The notes beneath the pieces are model-generated. The model was not told the DNA's origin. It did not search any database and saw only the letters and a program-made list of their open reading frames with translations. A program made the position numbers and the translations under genes. From Panulirus ornatus (lineage: Eukaryota > Arthropoda > Malacostraca > Decapoda > Palinuridae): a stretch of DNA of 64,000 nt. The DNA lies in the NCBI RefSeq assembly GCF_036320965.1, contig NC_092269.1:35081343-35145342 (forward strand), in the 5' to 3' direction. Shown here in pieces: positions 34,821 to 44,558 of this stretch; the stretch's first letter is position 1, and each line of letters opens with the position of its first letter.

Positions 34821-35389
34821 CTTATCTTCGTGATTCAATTGAACATTTTAATTAATGACTAGAATCTACGAATTACATAACATTTGTAATCACGTAATGA
34901 GTAGGTACTTCGTATTACATACCTCATACTAAAATAGAGAAGCATATGTCACCTGGCATGACCAGTACAAATAAATACCTTAAAATCTGTGAAAATCAAG
35001 ACGGCCAGAGAGTATATCACTATTATCTAATAAAGATAAAGCCAAGGTTGTCAGTAGCAAGTCGTCTCGTTCTTTCTCCAACATAAATGTTCACCTTACT
35101 TGCTCGCAAACTGAACGGCTCAGAACTTCTTCATCTGAGTGAGGTCCTGAACTCAGATCAGAGAGGGGCACACAGGGAGGTTTGTTTCTCTGGCAGATTT
35201 CATCCTGAGCATTAAATTAGCAGCTGTCATCTTTTTTTTCTTTTTAATTCCAGTTCTGCCAGCCATCATCCTCGTATGATTACTGTTTGTGTGTTGCCGT
35301 TAGATAGTTTTACACCTGCGTTGCTCTGTCTGTTAACCTGTGTATGTACAATGTTTGTTATCCTATACGTGTAGACTTGTACATACACA
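34821..35389. other. unique sequence, no gene seen
   Basis: Near 35308 the phrase GTTTTACACCTGCGTTGC resembles the SINE-B tail inverted, so the end may belong to another decayed SINE-B copy. Confidence 0.4.
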
Positions 35390-35620
35390 TGGGCCTTCGC
35401 GGTGCAGTCGTTCACGTAACAGACCATGAGTCAGCACGAGCCAGCCAGGAATCGGAGCACCCAGGGTTCGAATCCTCGGAGTGGCAGTTGGCCTACACCC
35501 AACCCAGATGTTCATCCTCCCCTCGGGGCTGATTGACACATGGGTACCTCGCTTAAACTGGTGTGTATGTGTGTGTGTTCATACAAGCCAAGACAATAAT
35601 GTACAAAATTAAGAGATGTG
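35390..35620 (+). mobile_element. SINE family B (tRNA-derived), plus strand
   Basis: The B box GGTTCGAATCC lies at 35465-35475, followed by GAGTGGCAGTTGGCCTACAC, GTTCATCCTCCCC, ACATGGGTACCTCGC and a TG-rich run (35560-35578). A decayed A-box region GCGGTGCAGTCGTTCACG is at about 35400. The GTGTAAAACT tail occurs near 35618. The copy points toward an oppositely oriented family B copy 70-130 bases away. Confidence 0.7.
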
Positions 35621-35650
35621 TAAAACTAAGACTTTCCCCCCTTAACACAC

Positions 35651-35690
<40 letters not shown>
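35651..35690. repeat. (CT)n microsatellite
   Basis: About 20 CT units at the tail side of the reversed SINE-B copy. Confidence 0.95.
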
Positions 35691-35693
<3 letters not shown>

Positions 35694-35860
35694 ACCTAGG
35701 CCAGGTAACCATTTATCAAACTGACACGAGGGAAGGATCAACACTTAGGTTGGGCAAGGGTCCGCTGCTGCTGCTAATGTACCTAGGATTCGCACCCAGC
35801 CTGGCTCGTGGTCAGGAGCGATAACCACTGCATCACCGGGAGGCGTCTCATCATCCACTG
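35691..35860 (-). mobile_element. SINE family B (tRNA-derived), minus strand
   Basis: On the minus strand the A box CCGGTGATGCAGTGGTTATC (about 35818-35839) precedes the B box GGGTGCGAATCC (35786-35797). They are followed by the family block and AAATGGTTACCTGGCCTAGG, ending in the GA run (CT on plus). With the copy at 35390 it forms a tail-to-tail pair. Confidence 0.75.
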
Positions 35861-37176
35861 GTTTTTCTAGAGCTGTATATTCCATACCTGTAACCGGAGT
35901 CAGCTGACGATCCCTCTCCCTTTTTTCCTTGAACTAATCATGTTAGAATCCTTCTGTTGCACTGTGCTTCTCATAAAATCATTGGAGTTATAGCTCTCTG
36001 AAATAGAATGCAAGATGTTGCAACATCCAATCTTGGAGTTTCTGAACAGAGATGCATTGCAAAAGGGTGTGATACAAGTAACTTGGAGTGCATTTAAGGA
36101 TTCGGAGTTCTGTGTAGAAGAGGTACATTGAACGTATTAACTGTGGAAAGCCAAGGGATCTCAGTATGACAGTGCACTACTAAGTTGAAATGCAGCTTAA
36201 TTTCACTGCATTCACAGAAGTACTATGAAACTTTTGAAAACACAGATCTAAATCATGAAAAATAAATAGTTCCAATATACATCCAAATGCATGAAGTTCC
36301 ATAGGATTTTTTTAACCATATTGGCTTACCTTTCCTGTCTTGGGAGGGCAACATGAGGAACAGGAACATGAGCCATTTTGATGAGAAATTCGTACTTGAC
36401 TCCTTCTGTTCCTATATTTAAAAAAGTTAATAGAGGAGGGAAGGAGTTCTAGCTGTTCACTCCTGCTTTTCTTAGTAACCTCTCACAGCATGCAAGAGAT
36501 TTACGAGGAACATTTTTCCCCCCGATTCCCAAGGATGATGAAAAAAAAAATCATTTCATAAAATTCAAATCTCAGTATTATATACATGCTTTTTTTTTAC
36601 AATTACAAAAATACAATGCAGACATAATTCCCTATGAATCATCTCCCCACATGTTAAAGGAATTGAATTAGTATGTAAGGTCCCTACTGGAAATGGGACA
36701 AATGATACAGCTTGGAGATGCATTTATCCAATACTTTCATTATAAAGAGTATTCAGATTTATGGTAATGACCTTCACGTGTGAATAAAGCATGAAACCTA
36801 AGTGGATAAATGCTTAGTCTACCTGCTGCGTTCAATGGGACAGTTTTGTGCCTATAAAAATAATCAATTGTCTAGCAAATTCAACTATTAGCGATTATAC
36901 GCTTTAAATTGTTAATATACTTCCCACATAGTTCCCTTAGAATAAATTAATCACAAGTTGGCTCCGAGATGGAGATGGGATGTATTCAAACTTATCTACA
37001 GAGAGATTTTGATCCTACACTATTTTACAAACATATACCCGGTTTAATGGCACTACTTCTTATATTCCAATGAGTATGAAGCATGAGACCTGTTAGGATA
37101 ACAGCTCACATTCTGCATCCTGAATACAACAGGATACTTTTTGTGTCTGTAAGCTGCAATCTTGCAAATTCAACTA
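35861..37176. other. unique AT-rich DNA, no gene seen
   Basis: No frame above 60 codons apart from an unsupported minus-strand one overlapping the DNA transposon. Confidence 0.5.
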
Positions 37177-38342
37177 AAGGCTGAGTATCCCTTATCCGAA
37201 ATGCCGGGAGCATAGTATTTTGGATTTTTCGGATTTTGGAATATTTGCATATACATAATATGTGGAAACTAGGATGGTGCGGAAACAAACGACTGTTCAA
37301 CGGTCTTCCTCAGGAGATAATGATTCCAGCATTCTGCAGGACTGTGTTCAAGAAGTGACGGTCAACTCGGCGTGTCGCTCTCTTGACTGGATCGCTTGTC
37401 GCGCTGCCTCCACTCGTTCCCAGCGATCTCTGCTGCCTGACGTGACCAGTAGATGAACCCAGACTTTGTGTTAACGTTGTTCTTAATCCCTTCCTCTAGG
37501 TAAGCTTTCACACTTATCACTGAACGGTCGACGCCAAGGTAACTATAGGAAAGTGACAAAACTTTTTCGTGATAGTGTGAAAGCTTACCTAGAGGAAGGG
37601 AATAAGAACAACGTTAACACAAGGTCTAGGTTCATCTGCTAGTCACGGTAGGACACGGAGATCGTTGTGAAAGGGTGGAGGTTGCCAGGGCAAGCGATCC
37701 AATCAGGGAGCGACACGCCAAGGCGTCCGACAGGGTGACCATCACTTGCTGGGGAATAAGGTCCCGCCGAATGCTGAAATCAGTTTCTGAGGAAGACCGC
37801 TGAAACGGTCAGCTCTAACCCGTTTGTTTCCATACCATTCTGTGTTCCACATTTACCACGATGGATAATAAATAATGAGATATCTTGGGGAAGGGACCCA
37901 AGTCTTTTAAACACAAAATCAATAAATGTTTTATACACAACTCACACAGCCTGAAGGTAATATGTACAATATTTGAAATAATTTTGCTCACGAAAAGGTT
38001 TGTGTAATAGTGAACCATCAGAGAGCTAAGGCGTCACTAACCTCAGCCGCTCATGTGGACAATCTGTGGTTTGGCATCACCTTCATTCTTGACTCTGAAT
38101 TCATATGCTACTGAGGGGAAATCACTCTCTTACGCTTATTCACACAGAGCAGAGACCAAGCAAAAAAACACAGTGAGTAATGCATCGCAGGTCTGGCGGT
38201 GATGATGGTATGTAACAAACTGGCGCCAACAGAGTGTCAGAGTCCAGCATGGGCAAGTGAGGTCAGGTGTGGAATTTTCCACATGGAACGTCATGTCGCC
38301 GCTTAAAAAGCTTCGGATTTCGGATTAGGGATCCTCAACCTG
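37177..38342 (+). mobile_element. Tigger/pogo-type (Tc1/mariner superfamily) non-autonomous DNA transposon, interrupted
   Basis: The left end AAGGCTGAGTATCCCTTATC and right end, read inward on the minus strand, CAGGTTGAGGATCCCTAATC form terminal inverted repeats, flanked by TA on both sides (37175-37176 and 38343-38344). The interior phrases GAGATATCTTGGGGAAGGGA, AGCCTGAAGGTAAT, GTGGACAATCTGTGG and GTGTGGAATTTTCCAC match what I remember of a mammalian Tigger-derived repeat, in the same order. No transposase frame is present. The element is split by a foldback insertion at about 37260-37871. Orientation is arbitrary. Confidence 0.75.
37260..37871. mobile_element. foldback element (long inverted repeat) nested in the Tigger-type element
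   Basis: The left arm (about 37260-37525) and right arm (about 37568-37853) are imperfect reverse complements over some 250 bases. Paired landmarks include GGAAACAAACG with CGTTTGTTTCC, CGGTCTTCCTCAG with CTGAGGAAGACCG, and CTTCCTCTAGGTAAGCTTTC with its complement near the centre. The loop is about 40 bases. ATAAT at 37255-37259 and 37872-37876 may be the target duplication, because joining the outer flanks there restores the expected Tigger-type sequence. It encodes no protein that I can see. Confidence 0.8.
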
Positions 38343-38380
38343 TACTAGTGACTGATCTTTACACCTGGTTTGAAAAACAA

Positions 38381-38383
<3 letters not shown>

Positions 38384-38452
<69 letters not shown>
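38384..38452. repeat. (AT)n microsatellite
   Basis: About 34 AT units, 40 bases after the end of the DNA transposon. Confidence 0.96.
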
Positions 38453-38457
<5 letters not shown>

Positions 38458-38687
38458 GTGATAAATGTAATTATGCATTACGAGCGAGTGTATAGTGATT
38501 TACCTCATACTGAACATGGTTTGGTGGCACATAGTGATTATTACATTGTAGGAACCATCTAATGCAGTCATCATGGGAAGGAGATAACACTGTGTATCCT
38601 TAAACCCACAAAATCATGATTTGAATTTGGATCCAGACGGGATTCTAATCTAATGTCATAATCACTATGTTTACAATACAGACAGGG

Positions 38688-38885
38688 GATGACATGCTAT
38701 CAGTGGACTGCCACAATGTATATGATCAGCTGGGGAAACCGTGGAAAGATTCTGTGGGGCCTAGTTGTGAAGAGGGGGGCTGTAGTTTTGGTGTATTACA
38801 CATGACAGCTAGAGAATGGATGTGAGCAAATGAGGCCTTTTATTCCTCTATTCTTGGCACTACCTTGCTAATACGAGAAATTATG
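38688..38885 (+). mobile_element. LINE-R 3'-UTR, strongly diverged
   Basis: GACATGCTATCAGTGGACTG, GGGGAAACCGTGGAAAGATT, GTGGGGCCTAGTTGTG, ACATGACAGCTAGAGAATGG and GGCACTACCTTGCTAATACG follow the LINE-R 3'-UTR landmarks in order (compare 34510-34690 plus and 60300-60480 minus). The hairpin is mutated and the AGACAGCGAC end is lost. An old copy with no coding part. Confidence 0.6.
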
Positions 38886-40071
38886 AATGCGTCTACGGGA
38901 AAAAGACAAAAGAACGATTATCAAATACCAATTATTAGCCCAGACATGCTTCCTTAGGAAAAAAATCTGTAGCTCAGATGATACATTTATCAGTTTCAGT
39001 AGCTTTATCGTTAGTTTAGTTTTCAGTATTTTCTTGAAATATATCCCTCTTTGCTTGGATGATGTTACTTTAGTTGCAATATCACAAAGTTCTGTTTCTA
39101 TAATCATCTTCTCATGCCTTTTATATGCAAAGCAGATATGAGTAACTGAACTGGCAGTTACAAATGCTGTTTAACTGTTAGCCACTGAGTAAAGTTTACT
39201 TCCATGCCAGTAACTTCTGTAATGGTAAATATCGGTATATCTTCTATGGGCATCATTAATAGTTATAATTGCCTGACACATATAATTCAGTTTTACATTG
39301 GAGGAAAACTGAATGGATTACAGTTTAAGGGGAAAATACAAGTACATATTATCGCTTCATTGGTGCTAACAGCCCTCACTGCTTGCCTCCAATCTGACAT
39401 GCTTAGGATTTCTACTGAGTAACACCCGTGTACCCAAATGCTCTTCCTTTGTCTTTATTCATAAGCAAAGCCACATTATTATTATCTGAGATTACCTACA
39501 TCATTCTCTTAAGTGTAAACTATACACAACTTGTAATACCATATATAGCAAATTTGATACAATATTTGGAGATCATGATGAAAAATGGATCTTAGCTGGT
39601 ATGTTACTTGAATCAGTTTGTTATTCATATCAGCTTAAACATACTGTATCTTGTTTTCATATCATATCTATGAATGTTCTCCAGGCATATTATTTACCAG
39701 TGTATTCATGTTGCTTTCAAAATGTGATGGACAATAAAGACAATCTAAGATCACAAATGTAACCAAATGTACTGTTAGTTACATTTATCATAACTGGAGG
39801 GCAGAGTTTTTGCCTCTTAACAAAAGCATAATACAGTAATCTCAACATGAATACATGACAGAATTTCATACTTGTTCCTCATAATAACACTTCCAACTTA
39901 CTCATCACCGTGACTACAAATAGACTACTCCTACATGCTTGTCACATGAATCTAATGCTAGTACCTCTGGTAAATCAAAATAGTTCAAGTACATGCAATA
40001 CACTCTAGACTGATTCAACACAGACTTCTACACCAATCATTTGTGTGAGATACTGGTGATCCATATGTATT
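38886..40071. other. downstream region and probable 3'-UTR of the minus-strand gene
   Basis: On the minus strand, the sequence after the stop codon at 40072 runs without recognised repeats. AATAAA (TTTATT on the plus strand) occurs at 39454-39459, about 620 bases past the stop. Plus-strand frames here (84 and 72 codons) are hydrophobic AT-rich frames without support. Confidence 0.4.
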
Positions 40072-40133
40072 CTACTCCTTCGCCAAGTCTTCCAGTAAAG
40101 ACATCTGGGCTTTAAGCTCTTCCATCTTAAGAC
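40072..40133 (-). CDS. terminal coding exon of an unrecognised coiled-coil-like gene
   Basis: The acceptor is TTTTCTTTTGCCCCAG, ending at 40134. With the single base carried over from the previous exon, the frame reads G-L-K-M-E-E-L-K-A-Q-M-S-L-L-E-D-L-A-K-E and ends in TAG at 40072-40074. The peptide has heptad-like spacing of Leu/Met and many charged residues, suggesting a C-terminal helix. Phase match with the upstream exon, together with a good polypyrimidine tract, makes chance unlikely. Confidence 0.75.
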
Positions 40134-41057
40134 CTGGGGCAAAAGAAAACGTTTTGAGTATGAGAAACATATTTTAGCACTTACCTAAAGTATGAACAGA
40201 GCAGACTTATCCGCGTCAACATGTGGGTAATGGCAGGAGAACACCATTTCCACTAAAAGTAGACTACCAAAACAGTGACCACCTCTCTCATAAGTCACAA
40301 GCTGCCAGGAGCTCTTCACTCAGGAGCAGAATATCAGAGAATGATTACTCAGGGACTGAGTGGCTTAAATTAAACGAGTAGTCACTCCATTAATCCAAGA
40401 GGAGGCATGCCACACTCATTTAGCTGTTGGATATGGCAAGTTTAGAACAATGCAAAACCCAAAAAAATTGTCAAAATGGGCAGAGATATGATCCAACTCT
40501 ATAGCCCATATTCAGTACTTACTGATGAACATGAGATTTAGGGAGGAATAAGATGGCAGGCCAACTAAAATAACAAAATGCCATCACTTGTTGAGTACAC
40601 TGTCTATATCATAAGTCCTTTTGTTACCATCAGATTGCCAATCAAACAATCTCATAGATTCTGATGATCAAAAACAAAAATTTATCACAACAAGAATTTA
40701 CAGGCTCTCTCTTGTAATATAAAAGGAAGTTTCAACTGAGAAACAGGAAATCAATTTTTCAATAATACAAGTGACATGCTTACTGCACATTTCACCAAAC
40801 TCGACCACATCAACAGAATTTCACCTCAAAAGACCCCTCTATCTTTCTCTGGTTCTCTCTGAGTCTCATACTATCATCACTTACAAAAGCCCAATTTTAA
40901 TGATCCTTCACACATTCATTCTTTCTACATCCTTATCCCATTATGTTACAATAAATCTACCTATACTATAATTAGTTTTAAATTTGTCTATCTTACTTCC
41001 AACCTGATAAGGGTTTTCAATGAATACAACTGAAAAACCTTGTAGTGAATAACTCAC

Positions 41058-41196
41058 CTATAGTTTGAATAACACTCTTTTTTTGATTTTCATTTAACTT
41101 CCTCAATAATGCATTGTAGTCGTTCAGTGTTTCTGTTACTTGAACTTGTGTATCTTCCATATCCTCAGAGAAGTAGACTGTTCCTGAAGATGATCT
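41058..41196 (-). CDS. internal coding exon of the same gene
   Basis: A 139-base exon between an acceptor CACATGACAG and a donor GTGAGTTA. Using the alternative AG two bases later would give an early stop, which supports the chosen site. The 46 codons contain S-S-S-G-T-V-Y-F-S-E-D-M-E-D and then a helical L-N-D-Y-N-A-L-L-R-K-L-N-E-N-Q-K-K. The exon enters in phase 0 and leaves in phase 1, matching the neighbours exactly. Introns are 493 and 924 bases. Confidence 0.75.
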
Positions 41197-41689
41197 CTGT
41201 CATGTGAGGATTTGAAACTATTAATGACAATGCTATTCACATTTGGATATTATAATGGCCTATTTCAAAAAGACAAACGTGAATTATAGATAATATTCAG
41301 ACAACATTCTCTGGCAGAATAAATATGATGCACAATAAAAGTTATAGCATTTGGCATCTGACTAACTGGAAAGCTCTTGCATCTGGAATTTCCTAAGGCT
41401 CCCAAGACAAATGCATATTGCAATTGGTATCTATAAAACCATTCCAAGCAAAATGTGCTGCTCTCAGAGCTTCCTTGAAGTTCACATCACAACAATGGTT
41501 CCAAGCATCACTATTTAGGAAGTTTAGTTTTCCCACCGAACTTCAGTTGATTCACACTCATTGCATGCCTGCTGAATTTAGCTTAAGATATCTTCTACAT
41601 CCTGTAGCTATTGCAACTAATTACATGGCAACTATTGCCTAATGGTGTAAACAGTGCTTAAGGTTAAAACATCATAACTGAATACTCAC

Positions 41690-41930
41690 TGCATCATTCA
41701 TGAGTTCCATGGCTTCGGTAAACTTCTCTGAAATGCTTTCAATGGCCCTTTTAACCTCTGGCTCTGTCATCTCTTTGCCATTTTTGACAGAGAAGTGACA
41801 GTTGCAACATATATTTTGTTTTAATGTTTGCAAAAATGCTGAATCACTAATCTGAGAGAGGGAAACTGGAATTTTCTTTTCAAACATATGTCGCTCTTTG
41901 GTAGTTGCATTATTCATTGATCCATGCCAT
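41690..41930 (-). CDS. first visible coding exon of the same gene
   Basis: The exon lies between an acceptor TTTTTTGTTGCAG and a donor GTGAGT (41684-41689). A start ATG at 41915-41917 opens 76 codons beginning M-N-N-A-T-T-K-E-R. The frame is also open five codons upstream to the acceptor, so an earlier exon may supply the real start. The peptide has I-C-C-N-C-H, then E-M-T-E-P-E-V-K-R-A-I-E and S-E-K-F-T-E-A-M-E-L-M. The three exons give about 142 residues. I compared it mentally with small kinetochore, Mediator and BLOC-1 subunits without a match, so no function is assigned. RT-satellite sequence begins only 60 bases upstream. Confidence 0.75.
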
Positions 41931-41989
41931 CTGCAACAAAAAATAGTAATTATATCTAAAACTAAACAATAAACACCATATTATCAAAA

Positions 41990-42318
41990 CAAGACATCGA
42001 AGAGAAGAGAGTAGAGAGATTAAGTGAGCTTGGAAAGGAGAAGTGTGTGAGGACGTACAACGAGAGATTAAGTGTAGAATGGCAAAAGGTAACAGCAAAG
42101 GATGTGAGGGGAGTGGGTGAGGAACAGGATGTATTTAGGGAAGAAGTGATGGTATATGGCATGAGAAAGGTGGGAGGTGGGCAGATTAGAAATGGTAGTA
42201 AGTGGCAAGATGAAGGATAAAGTTGCAAGGTAAAAAGAGATGCATTTGGAAGATACTTGCAAGGAAGGCGTGCAAATCACTGGAATATGTATAAAGAAAG
42301 TGGCAGGAAGTCATGAGG
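41990..42318 (+). pseudogene. array entry: LINE-R linker upstream of the RT domain
   Basis: Plus-strand frames read V-G-E-E-Q-D-V-F-R-E-E-V and Y-G-M-R-K-V-G-G-G-Q-I-R, the kind of sequence between endonuclease and RT in non-LTR ORFs. This is present only here and, in part, at 45930-46013, so this is where a longer ancestral element enters the array. Confidence 0.65.
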
Positions 42319-43317
42319 AAGGTGCAAGAGTGGAAAAAGAGAGCAAAGGAGAGTTGGGGTGAGAGCGTATCATTAAACTTTAGGGAGAATACAATGACGT
42401 TTGGGAAGGAGGTAAATAAAATGCATAAGACAAAAGAACAAATGGGAAAAATGGTGAATGCGGCAAGGGGGGAAGTGATAACAGGTAGTGATGAAGTGAG
42501 GAGGAGATAGAGTGAGTATTTTGAAGGTTTGTTAAATGTGTTTGATAATAGAGTGGCAGATGAAGGGTGTTTTGGCTGGGGTGGTGTGCGAAGTGAGAAA
42601 GTCAGTGAGAGTGTTTTGGTGAAGAGAAAAGTGGTGATGAAAGCCTAGTGGAAGATGATATCCGGCAAGGCGGCAAGTTTGGAAAGTATTGCAATTAAAT
42701 CTCAAGAAAGAGGGTGCTGTGTTGTTAATTGGTTGATAAGGATATTCATTGTATGTAGGAATCATGGTGAAGTACCTCAGGATTGGCAGAATGCATGTGT
42801 AGTGATATTGTACAAAGGCAAAGGGAATGAAGGTGAGTGTTCAAATTACAGATGCATAAGTTTGTTGAATACTCCTAGAAAACTGTATAGTGGGGTATTG
42901 ATTGAGAGGGTGAAGGCATGTACAGAGCATCAGATTGGGGAGGAGCTGTGTGGTTTCAAAAGTGATAGAGGATGTGTGGATCAGATGTTTCCTTACAAGA
43001 ATGTTTGAGATATACTTAGAGAAACAGATGGATTTGTGTATCTGAAGAAGGCATATGACAAGGTGGATGAAGATGCACTGGTGGCTGATTTGGGTGAGAA
43101 ACTGCAGAAGTTGGTGACTGAGTTTGGAAAAGTGTGTGAAAGGAGAAAGTTGAGAGTAAATGTGAAAAGGAGCAAGGTTATCAGCTTCAGCAGGGTTCTG
43201 GGAGAAGTTAGTTGGAATGTGAGTTTGAATGGAGAAAAACTGGAAGAAGTAAAGTGTTTTAGACATCTGGGAGTGGACTTAGCAGTGAATGGAGTCACAG
43301 AAGTGGAAGTCACAAGG
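42319..43317 (+). pseudogene. RT unit 1 (999 bp), palm active site deleted
   Basis: Has complete fingers, including L-Y-S-G-V-L-I-E-R-V and C-G-F-K-S-D-R-G-C-V-D-Q-M-F (42880-42990). Then D-E-D-A-L jumps at about 43080 straight to V-A-D-L-G-E-K-L, so the R-Q-G and F-A-D-D blocks are missing. Two stops interrupt it. It is one of few units retaining the fingers block. Confidence 0.85.
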
Positions 43318-44558
43318 AAGGTGCAAGAGTTGAAAAGGAGGGAAAATGAGAGTTGGGGTTAGTGAGTATCATTAAACTTCAGGGAGAATAAAAAGATGTT
43401 TTGGAAGGAGGAAAATAAAATGCATAAGACAAGGGAAAAAATGGGAATATTGGTGAAGGGGGCAAGGGGAGAAGTGATAACAGGTAGTGAAGAAGTGAGG
43501 AGGAGATGAAGTGATGATAGAGTGGCAGATGTAGGGTGTTTTGGTTTGAGTGGTGTGTGAAGTGAGAGTGTCAGTGAGAGTGGTTTGGTGAAGGGAGAAG
43601 AGGTGGTGTAAGCCTTTAGAAAGATGAAATCCGGCAAGGCAGCAGCTTTGGATGGTATTGCAGTTAAATCTATTAAGAGAGGGGGTGATGGTGTTGTTGA
43701 TTAGTTGGTAAGGATATTCATTGTATGTATGGATCATGGTGAAGTACCTCAGGACTGGTGGAATGCATGTATAGTGCCACTGTACAAAGGCAAAGGGGAT
43801 AAAGTTAAGTGTGGAAACTACAGAAACATAAGTTTCTTGAGTATTCCTGGAAAACTATATGGGAAGGTACGAAGGTACTGATTCTCTTAAGAGGGTGAAG
43901 GTATCAGACTGGGGAGGAGCAGTGTGGTTTCTGAAATGGCACAGGTGTGCAACAGATGTGGGCTTTGAAAAATGTGTAATATACTCAAAGAAAATGAGAG
44001 CTTTCTATGTGGCAGTTATGGGTCTGGAGAAGGTATATGACATGGTGGATAAAGATGCTTTGTAGAAGGTATTAAAAGAATACGGTGTGGGAGGTAAGCT
44101 GCTAAAAGCAGTGAGAAGATTTTATCAAGGGTGTGAAGAATGTGTACAATTAGGAAGAGAGGAGAGCGAATGCTTTCCAATGAAGGTTGGTCTGTGGCAG
44201 AGGTATGTGATGTTCTCAAAGGTAAATGCAAGACTTTTGGAGACAGGGGCGAGTATGCAGTCTCTTGGGGATGAGAAGGCCTGGGAAGTGAGTCAGTTGC
44301 TGTCTGCTCATGATACAGCACTGGTGGCTGATTTCAGTGAGAACCTGCAAAGCTGGTGACTGAATTTCGAAAAGTGTGTGAAAGGAAAAAGTTGAGGGTA
44401 AATGTGAATAAGAGCAAGGTTATTAGCTTCAGCAGGGTTCAGGGACAAGTTAGTTGGGATGTAAGTGTGAATGGAGAAAAAGTGGAAGAAGTGAAGTCTT
44501 TATATATCTGGGAGTGGACTTAGCTGCGAATGGGACCATAGAAGTGGAAGTCACAAGG
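43318..44558 (+). pseudogene. RT unit 2 (1241 bp)
   Basis: Contains I-P-G-K-L-Y-G-K-V (about 43845) with decayed sequence after it, several frame changes, and a palm reading S-A-H-D-T-A-L-V-A-D near 44307. The stop just after K-D-A-L (44056) is shared with most later units. Confidence 0.85.
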
